A DNA stretch of 35,796 bases from Colimorpha_A sp045533115 (GTDB lineage Bacteria; Bacillota; Clostridia; Oscillospirales; CAG-272), in contig JAZSHF010000058.1 in NCBI GenBank assembly GCA_045533115.1, positions 1 through 35,796 on the forward strand, written 5' to 3'. Shown piece after piece: positions 22,543 through 29,500 of this stretch. The position numbers and the translations under genes were made by a program. The first letter of the stretch is position 1, and each line of letters begins with the position of its first letter. Below the pieces are notes generated by a model that was given only the letters and a program-made list of their open reading frames with translations, ran no database searches and was not told the origin of the DNA.

Positions 22543-23424
22543 ATGGATCGTTTTCGAAAATACGTAAGGACAGATATGGCACTTGAAGCGTGTCCGAATG
22601 AAAAGCTCGATGCATATCGCGGCATTTCGGCGCGCAAATATGAAAAATACGGCGTCAGCGCAACCGAGATCTCCGTAACGAACGACGAGGGTGCGGCGAT
22701 TTTAGGCAAGACCGTCGGCAAATATCTGACCTTTGCAGTAGGAAAAATCTGGCTTTCCGACGATATGCTTTGGCAGAACACCGCAAAAGCGATAGGTGAG
22801 GAGCTTAGAAAATTTTTGCATTCCTTCGGCAATATAAACACAGTCCTCGTCGTCGGGCTCGGAAACAGACACATGATCTCCGACGCAATAGGCCCCTGCG
22901 TTCTCAAGGGAATAACGGCAAACAGGCACATAAAGGAAAGCGATCCCGAGCTTTTCCGGGGGCTCGGTTCACTCGTAACCTGCGCGCTCTCACCGGGAGT
23001 AAGCGCCGAAACGGGGCTTGAGGCGGCAGATATAGTTATGGGCGCGATAAAGGCGTCGGGTGCCGATGCCGTGATCGCCGTAGATGCCCTCGCGTCAAAA
23101 AGCGTTGACCGGCTCGGTACGACGGTGCAGATATCAAACACGGGCATTATGCCCGGCTCAGGCATCGGCAACCGCAGAAGCGCCATAGACCGTGAGACCC
23201 TCGGCATACCCGTCATGTCGGTCGGTGTTCCGACAGTCGTCGATTCATCGACTCTCGTATTCGACACCCTTGAGCGCGCAGGAGTTACCGAAATATCACC
23301 CGCTCTCGAAAAGGAGCTTGAAAACGGGAAAAGCTTTTTCGTCACCTTAAAGGACGCCGACACCGTCATAAAGGAAATGTCCAAGCTCATCTCACAGGCG
23401 ATAAATATTGCTCTGACGGTATAA
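22543..23424 (+). CDS. gpr: Germination protease GPR
   Basis: 293 residues. The N-terminus carries the propeptide-like RTDMALEA that echoes its SASP cleavage site, and further hallmarks are VLVVGLGNRHMISDAIGPCVL, LSPGVSAETGLEAADIVMGAIKASGADAVIAVDALAS and GTTVQISNTGIMPGSGIGNRR. GPR is made as a zymogen in the forespore and degrades small acid-soluble spore proteins on germination. It proves that the organism has spore genes. The start follows TGGAG. The next gene is spoIIP, as in Bacillus, where gpr-spoIIP are also adjacent. Confidence 0.96.
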   Translation: MDRFRKYVRTDMALEACPNEKLDAYRGISARKYEKYGVSATEISVTNDEGAAILGKTVGKYLTFAVGKIWLSDDMLWQNTAKAIGEELRKFLHSFGNINTVLVVGLGNRHMISDAIGPCVLKGITANRHIKESDPELFRGLGSLVTCALSPGVSAETGLEAADIVMGAIKASGADAVIAVDALASKSVDRLGTTVQISNTGIMPGSGIGNRRSAIDRETLGIPVMSVGVPTVVDSSTLVFDTLERAGVTEISPALEKELENGKSFFVTLKDADTVIKEMSKLISQAINIALTV

Positions 23425-23433
23425 AAAAGCCCT

Positions 23434-23464
23434 CTCTCCAATATATTTATATAAAAAAGGAGAG
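23434..23464 (+). promoter_or_regulatory. Inverted repeat that could mask the spoIIP ribosome site
   Basis: CTCTCC (23434-23439) complements GGAGAG (23459-23464), which is the spoIIP ribosome binding site 5 bases before ATG. The loop contains further self-complementary AT bases. A cytoplasmic fold here would lower spoIIP translation. Confidence 0.35.
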
Positions 23465-23469
23465 CAGCT

Positions 23470-24573
23470 ATGCAAAAAATAAATTTACACGCCGTATTCG
23501 GAAAAAGGGCAGATTTCGGAGTAATCCTCGATCTCATTTCAAAAGCGATGATATTGCTCCTTGCAATGTTTATACTGATTTACAGCTCCTTCAACCGCTT
23601 TTTCGCATTCGCGGACGAAGAGGACAAACCGACGCGCGACGAGCTTGAAGCGGGAGCCGAGGAGCTTCCGCCCGCATACCGCGACATAATCTTTGAGCGC
23701 GAATATCCGCTCGGGCTGGGCATTTACGACACCATTTTCGCAGATGAAAGCGTAACCGTCCCAAAGGGAGAGCTGAAAATCTCCGCCACCGATTTAAGCA
23801 AAAATCCGATGCCCGACCAGATATACTTCAAAAACAAAACAGCCTACGACATAAACATCTCAAAATTTCTCACTGCATACGGCGCGTCGCTTGAAGCGTC
23901 GAAAAACGAATACGATATGTCAGAGCCGCTCGTTCTCATATACCATACCCACGGAACGGAGGGCTATGCCGAGGAGGGCAAGGCTTCGTATTCCGCCTCT
24001 AAGCTTCCCCGCTCCACCGACATAACAAAAAACGTCGTCGCCGTCGGCGCATACCTGACAGAAATATTGAACGCAAACGGTATTCCGACCGTCCACGACA
24101 AAAAGATGCACGACAACGGCTCATACAATACCGCATATACCAATTCCGCAAAAAGCGTAAAGGAATACTTAAAAAAGTACCCCTCAATAAAATACGCCTT
24201 TGACATACACCGCGACGCGCTCGTAGGCGACACCGTGGTCTACAAAACCCTTACATACGACGAAAGCACGCCGACAGCGCAGCTTATGTTCGTCGTCGGC
24301 ACCGACGAAGCCGGAGCCGATCACGACGGCTGGCGGAGAAATCTCTCTTTCGCCGTAAACGCCCAGCACTTTCTTATCAGCCGGCTCAACAATATAGCAA
24401 GACCTATGTCGATAAGACGGTCTGCATACAATCAGCACTATCCGTATATTGGAGCGCTCATCGAGGTCGGCACCTGTGTGAATACTCTCGCCGAGGCAAA
24501 AGCGGCGACTGAAATTCTGGGCGAGGTTTTAAGCGGAATGATACTGTCGGGCGTTCCGCTTTACGGGGAGTAA
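23470..24573 (+). CDS. spoIIP: Stage II sporulation protein P
   Basis: 367 residues. A basic N-terminus and one membrane span (about 20-40) anchor an external amidase/endopeptidase domain. Catalytic metal-site residues are visible in YHTHGTE (H159, H161, E164), the family motif FDIHRDA (D245-H247-D249) and the C-terminal LIEVGTCVNTLAEA. SpoIIP cleaves peptidoglycan with SpoIID and SpoIIM during engulfment. A spacer of 45 bases separates it from gpr and includes a hairpin over the ribosome site. A small membrane peptide gene follows after 3 bases. Confidence 0.96.
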   Translation: MQKINLHAVFGKRADFGVILDLISKAMILLLAMFILIYSSFNRFFAFADEEDKPTRDELEAGAEELPPAYRDIIFEREYPLGLGIYDTIFADESVTVPKGELKISATDLSKNPMPDQIYFKNKTAYDINISKFLTAYGASLEASKNEYDMSEPLVLIYHTHGTEGYAEEGKASYSASKLPRSTDITKNVVAVGAYLTEILNANGIPTVHDKKMHDNGSYNTAYTNSAKSVKEYLKKYPSIKYAFDIHRDALVGDTVVYKTLTYDESTPTAQLMFVVGTDEAGADHDGWRRNLSFAVNAQHFLISRLNNIARPMSIRRSAYNQHYPYIGALIEVGTCVNTLAEAKAATEILGEVLSGMILSGVPLYGE

Positions 24574-24576
24574 ATT

Positions 24577-24768
24577 ATGAAAGTTATATGTGTTGAACTC
24601 AAGATACTGATGATGATCGTGTTTTTAGCGGTCATTCTCGGCATCATAACGGTAACGCCTTGCGGAGGACAAAAGGGCTTTCTCGGTCGATGCTACGGCT
24701 TTGATCAAGGCCGCTGTAAGGAGCTTGCCTGCAAGGCAAAAAACGCGATGACCGATATGTGCAAATGA
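24577..24768 (+). CDS. Small Cys-rich membrane peptide behind spoIIP
   Basis: 63 residues. After a short start there is one hydrophobic span (about 10-27) and then a compact tail with Cys at 29, 39, 47, 52 and 62 (also Cys5). The tail has Gly/Arg/Lys between the cysteines, resembling a small metal-binding or disulfide-linked motif. The start follows GGGGAG by 6 bases and lies 3 bases after the spoIIP stop. A strong terminator begins at the stop. Placement in the gpr-spoIIP transcript suggests a forespore or engulfment-time product. No family is recognised. Confidence 0.7.
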   Translation: MKVICVELKILMMIVFLAVILGIITVTPCGGQKGFLGRCYGFDQGRCKELACKAKNAMTDMCK

Positions 24769-24800
24769 AAAAATATCCGCCCGAACGGGCGGATATTTTT
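24769..24800. terminator. Shared bidirectional terminator
   Basis: A 15-bp stem (A-tract, TATCCGCCCG, two-base loop, complement, T-tract) sits between the convergent spoIIP-peptide and 24805 genes. A and T tracts flank it symmetrically, so it serves both strands. Confidence 0.92.
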
Positions 24801-24804
24801 ATTA

Positions 24805-25551
24805 TTAACTTTGAACGGTGTTCAGATGCTTGCGTCTCTTTTCTTGACGTGACACTCCGACAAGGCAAAAGATAAACATGATCCCTGCTGCCAGTAGCCC
24901 CAAAACAATCAAACTGGAGTCGAAAGCGGCAAAACATCCGGCGAGAGAAAGAAGAGATGCTATAATTCCCAAAAGCCAAGCAATAAGCTTTACCCGCTTG
25001 TGCGGCTCGGACACCGTCTTTCCGATCAGATAAGAGGATATCGAAATAAATGCGAACAAAAACGGCAGTATTAAAAGCACTTCATAATAGATCAGTTCAT
25101 ACCACGGAGCGAACGGGAAGAATAACAACGCATTTAGCATTAAGCTCACGGTGGCAAAGGTTATAGCCAATATTTTTGCCGCCTTTTTATTCCCACTCGG
25201 CCTATCCAAATAATAATTCAGCAACGTCCATATACCGCAGATCAAATACCAAACGCCTTTAGCCGGTAAATAATAGACCAAGATGCCCTGAAATTTAATT
25301 ATACAAACGAGAATATCAACCGCGAGCATTCCCAAAACGCATGACCAAATAACAACCTTTTTCTGTTTTCTCGGCACCTCGGCAGATTCAGCCAAACGCT
25401 TTGCACACACGCAGAAAAATGCAGGCAGAAGTAGAATGTTTGAGAGCAAAAGCAAGAGTCCTAACAGATTTAAAAATGGAAATATTAAAAACGCAAGCAG
25501 ATAAGTTACGATATTCAAGATAACTAAAATAATGATTTTGTGTATTTTCAT
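24805..25551 (-). CDS. Polytopic membrane protein paired with the secreted multidomain protein
   Basis: 248 residues with about seven hydrophobic spans: residues 6-50, 67-85, 98-112, 130-150, 158-180, 190-213 and 217-235. A basic C-terminal tail (SRQEKRRKHLNTVQS) ends it. No family is recognised. I start at the ATG at 25549-25551 because GAGAGGTGAT lies upstream; the frame is open a little further into the preceding gene. It begins 17 bases past the stop of the large secreted protein. The four rows hand-counted have about 40% GC. Its pairing with a C-terminally variable secreted protein makes an immunity or export partner possible; that is inference only. Confidence 0.65.
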   Translation of the reverse strand: MKIHKIIILVILNIVTYLLAFLIFPFLNLLGLLLLLSNILLLPAFFCVCAKRLAESAEVPRKQKKVVIWSCVLGMLAVDILVCIIKFQGILVYYLPAKGVWYLICGIWTLLNYYLDRPSGNKKAAKILAITFATVSLMLNALLFFPFAPWYELIYYEVLLILPFLFAFISISSYLIGKTVSEPHKRVKLIAWLLGIIASLLSLAGCFAAFDSSLIVLGLLAAGIMFIFCLVGVSRQEKRRKHLNTVQS

Positions 25552-25568
25552 AATATCACCTCTCCGCA

Positions 25569-28500
25569 TCAATTATTGGCGGTTACCTTCCTAATGTATT
25601 CCGAGCCGTTATAATACCCATAAACGACACCACCTATAATATCAAAACCTCTACCCCAATATGAAGCGTCAGATGCTTGTATTATTTCCTCCAAAACACC
25701 CGGGATGTAAATAACGGGTTGAACCTGTTTGTCCCAATAAACACATATGTTCCAGCAATGGGTTGCAAAATGGACACAATTATTCCCTGCCAAATTGTAA
25801 CCTATATATACACTTCTAATATATTGGCTTAATAGGTTTAATGTACTCTTATCAATAGTTTCTGATAAATAAGCGTAGTTTGAAAACGCTCCTTTCTTCA
25901 CGTAATTGTTTTTTTCTCGGTTATACCATACACCATCGAACTCGCTAGCACTACTATCAACACTGCCACTAGCGCTAGATACACTTCCCCATCTTCCAAT
26001 AGTCACATTTTCAAATAGAGAAAGCTGATAATGACCGATCGTTTGTTCGAAGGCCGAATAACTAACAATTTCTATCCAGCAATGACCCACAGTAGTGCCA
26101 GGCGCAGATGACCAATCTTCGTCAAGCATACCACTGGCACAGATATGAATTTCAAATGTTCCGGGGTACACACCAACAGAAAATTCCATCTGCCTACCGG
26201 TTACTTTATGTGTCGCTGTAACGTGTGCAACACCGACAGATATTCCTGTTACGGTCTCTCCGCTTATTGTAGCAACAGAAGTATCGGTCGTCGAATACGT
26301 AAAGTCTTCAGCGTTTACCCATATCGCATTAACCGGGTTAGCCGATATAACAAAGCTTGCTGTTTCATTCACATCCGTATCCGCATCAACCGAAAAGTTT
26401 GCGTTTAACTCTCTATAACTATGCTCACTCGTATTTCCATACAAATCCACATTCGCCATACGCCATGCATATTTTCTATAGCTCTCAGACGTGGTGCTTG
26501 GCAAGCGCGGGTTCAGATAGTTCGTCATTCCGTTACAATAAAGGTAATCCCCTCTCGCAACGTTCTTAATCGTTACTCCGCCAATTCGTGAGGTAAATAT
26601 TTCCCATAGATATTCGTCAGGAATATCGGTTCCGCTCGGAAGCGTATCAAGAACTATTCTGTTACCCACATCGCTTGGAACTACGAACAGCGTAGGATCA
26701 TCCGTCGAACGAATGGTATACATTCCGTCATACACGCAGGTGAGCGTCCATCTAATCCTATTGCCTAATTCGCTGATAAGACCGGACTGACCGTCAACGT
26801 ATTCGGTAGACAACGATTTGCACATATACTTTCCGTACTCCACGTTATTGATATAATACGTTCCGTTCGGTACACCGATATAGTTTCCGTCCACAGAAAC
26901 AGACTCGCCCGTTGACATATCAATTATACGCCACTGCTGATAATCGCTGTTTGTTTCGGTGGTTGCAACGAACACGTTTCCCGGCGACGTCGGAGTAGTT
27001 CCCGCCGCGGTTCCGTCCAGCCCGGGATATGCCGTAAGCGAAAGCGACATATTCGTTCTCGGAACAATTCTGAAAGCGTTGAAGCCAGCGCCGACTATAA
27101 ACCATTCGTTTGCAAGCTCGTCGGTGGGATTATATATTTGTACGTTTCCGCCGTTATTAACGTAACCGCCGCTCTTTACTATGTCGAGAACGCGACCGTT
27201 GCTGTCAGACGAGCTCATAGCGCGGAAGCGGTACGCTCCGGTAGAGGATACGTATTCGAGCTTAAACTGCTGGTTCGTTCCAAGGGCGTCCGAATCGGTG
27301 CTCTTTAGATATACGTTTACGTCGTTAGCATCGGTTCCGTTATGTACGGTAAGATAGCCGTAGGAGCCGCGGTTTTGAAGTGCGTAAACACCGCCGACTT
27401 CAAGTCCCGTCGGAAGCGAATAACCGTAGGTTACCGTAAAGAGCGGGCGGTATGCTACCGTCGTTTGCTCCATTCCGTACGTTGCGTTATAATCGGGATT
27501 TGTCTTTGATTCGTTATCGTATTTCAAAACGTACCCGTAATTTACGCCCGCAAGAAATTCGTTATACATTCTTGCGAAATCGTCCGTCAAGTCAAAGGTG
27601 AATTTTCTCGTAGACGCATTAAACGGGCAAGTTCCGATCTTATCAGCTTCGGTGAATGACGGCTGATTAGCATAGGTAATCGTGCTTTGATTCCAGTCGC
27701 TGTTCAGCTTATAGAGCGCCACCGTGCGTCCCGTCGTAGAGCCGACAGGGAGTGTCAAGGTCAGCGTTGCGCCTATGACGGGCATACTCGGGTCAATATT
27801 CGGGAGATTCATTATTTTTATAAACGTGCGGTGAATCTTCGAATTATCTATTCCGACGATGTTCTTTCTCTCCGACGAGTGATTCGCGGTATTTCCCTCA
27901 TAGACGTACGTATCGACTATATTAGAGGAATACTCTCGGCTGGTTATCGAGGGATCAAGAAGAATCGGGTATACTCTTTCTTCAGACGCAAGCCAAGCTT
28001 CGTTTGGTGTATACGTTATTACGCAATCGCTTCCGTTTTGGCTTACGGTCACTTTTATGTCATTAAGTATTTCCCCGACGGCGTCTTCCATATAAGGAAC
28101 ACCGATAGTATATTCCGGTTCGCCTTCTTCGTTAAGAAGACTGACGCTGTTGTCAAAATTCACGCGGGCAACAAGAGTTCCGACCGAAAGATTCATCGAA
28201 ATGCTCTTCACGTCTGTCTTTGAATTTATGTATATATCTTCTTCGATCTTGTTACGGTATACCGAATAATCTACCGATATTTCGGGAGAACCGGCAATTA
28301 TCTTTTCATAAGCAATACCGCCCGACGCCTTTGAAAGCTCAAAGGTCTTTGAGTCGGTAACAAGCGATTTGCTGTTTTTGGTGCTTACCGTAGGATTTTT
28401 AAGTGTCACAGACGGCGTTACCAATTCAGCGCTTCTCACCGCAACGCTATCAGACATTATAGTGTTACTATGTGAAACAGTCTTATCTGTCGTCAGCCCC

Positions 28501-28892
28501 CACGAGATAACGTGCTCGCCGCTGTTCATCGTTACGAGCTTTGAAACGTCGGATATTGATGCAAATTCTACGGAAAAAGCATCGTCTCCGGCTCTGTAAT
28601 TTTGGGCGGACTTATTATACGACACTTCGTTGTCAACGTCTACCCATTCGCCGTTTTCGTTCTTGTAGTGGATAGCTTCCGCGTAGGACGCGACGATATA
28701 CGTACCGTCGGAGCAAAGGTAGTGCTTTTCAAACTCACCGCGTTTTGAAACGTCCTCTGCCATGACGAATACGTCTGACACGGGGATTTTGTCTATTGCA
28801 TCGATGAGTGGCACTGCGAACACTGATGCCTGCGTCAATAGGATTGCTGTCGTTAAAACAATGGATAACAAGGTTTTAAGGTTCTTTTTCAT
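25569..28892 (-). CDS. Secreted multidomain protein: DNRLRE, lectin-like modules, Ig-like domain, Cys/His C-terminal domain
   Basis: 1107 residues with a signal peptide (LKTLLSIVLTTAILLTQASVFA). Order: a beta-rich N-terminal part, a DNRLRE-type module (about 320-493: IGATLTLTLP, ALYKLNSDWNQSTITYANQP), and two ricin-like beta-trefoil stretches (about 496-658 and 674-811, the first with QQF, QIYN and QQWRI repeats). A Big_2-like Ig domain (about 832-912: TSVATISGETVTGISVGVAHVTA) and a final 190-residue domain follow. That last domain has GHCWIEI (H937) and GNNCVHFATHCW (C1039, H1041), like the permuted NlpC/P60-LRAT group of cysteine enzymes. It lacks a wall-sorting signal. Its GC drops sharply near the C-terminus. 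Two close ATGs (28898, 28892) are possible. Confidence 0.8.
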   Translation of the reverse strand: MKKNLKTLLSIVLTTAILLTQASVFAVPLIDAIDKIPVSDVFVMAEDVSKRGEFEKHYLCSDGTYIVASYAEAIHYKNENGEWVDVDNEVSYNKSAQNYRAGDDAFSVEFASISDVSKLVTMNSGEHVISWGLTTDKTVSHSNTIMSDSVAVRSAELVTPSVTLKNPTVSTKNSKSLVTDSKTFELSKASGGIAYEKIIAGSPEISVDYSVYRNKIEEDIYINSKTDVKSISMNLSVGTLVARVNFDNSVSLLNEEGEPEYTIGVPYMEDAVGEILNDIKVTVSQNGSDCVITYTPNEAWLASEERVYPILLDPSITSREYSSNIVDTYVYEGNTANHSSERKNIVGIDNSKIHRTFIKIMNLPNIDPSMPVIGATLTLTLPVGSTTGRTVALYKLNSDWNQSTITYANQPSFTEADKIGTCPFNASTRKFTFDLTDDFARMYNEFLAGVNYGYVLKYDNESKTNPDYNATYGMEQTTVAYRPLFTVTYGYSLPTGLEVGGVYALQNRGSYGYLTVHNGTDANDVNVYLKSTDSDALGTNQQFKLEYVSSTGAYRFRAMSSSDSNGRVLDIVKSGGYVNNGGNVQIYNPTDELANEWFIVGAGFNAFRIVPRTNMSLSLTAYPGLDGTAAGTTPTSPGNVFVATTETNSDYQQWRIIDMSTGESVSVDGNYIGVPNGTYYINNVEYGKYMCKSLSTEYVDGQSGLISELGNRIRWTLTCVYDGMYTIRSTDDPTLFVVPSDVGNRIVLDTLPSGTDIPDEYLWEIFTSRIGGVTIKNVARGDYLYCNGMTNYLNPRLPSTTSESYRKYAWRMANVDLYGNTSEHSYRELNANFSVDADTDVNETASFVISANPVNAIWVNAEDFTYSTTDTSVATISGETVTGISVGVAHVTATHKVTGRQMEFSVGVYPGTFEIHICASGMLDEDWSSAPGTTVGHCWIEIVSYSAFEQTIGHYQLSLFENVTIGRWGSVSSASGSVDSSASEFDGVWYNREKNNYVKKGAFSNYAYLSETIDKSTLNLLSQYIRSVYIGYNLAGNNCVHFATHCWNICVYWDKQVQPVIYIPGVLEEIIQASDASYWGRGFDIIGGVVYGYYNGSEYIRKVTANN

Positions 28893-28980
28893 AGTCATTC
28901 TTCTCCATATTAAATTGTTTAAGGTCTTGGTGTTGGAAAGCTTAATAGATTGCAGGACTTAAACTTTGTTCGCTGTAATT

Positions 28981-29009
28981 GTTATATCATAATACGGTTG
29001 ACATTGCAA
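28981..29009 (-). promoter_or_regulatory. Promoter of the secreted multidomain protein gene
   Basis: Minus strand: TTGCAA (29004-29009), 17-base spacer, TATAAC (28981-28986). The -35 is poor, the -10 good. It gives a leader of about 80 bases. An alternative -10 (TATTAT) overlaps. Confidence 0.5.
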
Positions 29010-29072
29010 GCGGTTTGTCTAATTTTCTATATAACGCACAACAAATTAAACAGTTTATTGTGCAAAATAGTA

Positions 29073-29107
29073 AAACCTCTCCAAGCGATTTACGCTTGGA
29101 GAGGTTT
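29073..29107 (-). terminator. Terminator of the MoxR-DUF58-transglutaminase-mrnC operon
   Basis: A 15-bp perfect stem (AAACCTCTCCAAGCG and complement, five-base loop) begins one base past the mrnC stop and ends in TTT-A-CTATTTT on the minus strand. Confidence 0.85.
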
Positions 29108-29108
29108 A

Positions 29109-29498
29109 TTATTCCTCGGAGCAAAATCCGATCACAAACAGCTCGCGCAGGCGTTCCTTTTCGCCGTTTGCGTAAAGGTGTGCAAAAAGAGCTTCAAGCC
29201 CGGTTGCGCGGCGGTACTGCGGCGCCGACGCACTTTTCGGTATTGATATGCCGTTCGCATTACGGCCGCGCTTGTAGACCGCCGTTTCCTCATCGGTAAG
29301 AACGGGGAGCAGCCTTTCGACAGCTTCGCTTTGAGAGGTCGCCTTAACGTAGGATAGCGCCATTTTGTTGAGCTTCCCTACGTCGGTCACTCCCGTCGAT
29401 AATAGATACTGCCTCGTTATAAGCTCGAATACCGCATCGCCGAGATAGGCAAGCGACGTGCCGCTTAATAGCATCTCGTCCTTTATTTCAAAAAACAT
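29109..29498 (-). CDS. mrnC: Mini-ribonuclease III
   Basis: 129 residues consisting of an RNase III catalytic domain without the double-stranded RNA-binding domain. The active-site Asp and Glu lie in LAYLGDAVFELITRQYLL and RRATGLEALFAHLY; the middle LSYVKATSQSEAVERLLPVLTDEETAVYKRGRNAN is typical. In Bacillus it matures 23S rRNA ends. The start at 29496-29498 follows GGAG and lies 2 bases past the transglutaminase stop (TGATAATG), so they are coupled; the longer frame to 29525 lies inside the upstream gene. It is usually found near cysS, so its place after a transglutaminase operon is unusual. Confidence 0.94.
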   Translation of the reverse strand: MFFEIKDEMLLSGTSLAYLGDAVFELITRQYLLSTGVTDVGKLNKMALSYVKATSQSEAVERLLPVLTDEETAVYKRGRNANGISIPKSASAPQYRRATGLEALFAHLYANGEKERLRELFVIGFCSEE

Positions 29499-29500
29499 TA

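Noticed and set aside
22515..23537. A 340-codon open frame on the minus strand opposite gpr
   Set aside because: Ser/Thr/Pro-rich shadow of gpr and the spoIIP start; gpr has clear family motifs.
28960..28980. A GAAC...GTTT-like site in the leader of the secreted protein gene
   Set aside because: The half sites are out of register for an N4 box and not symmetrical.
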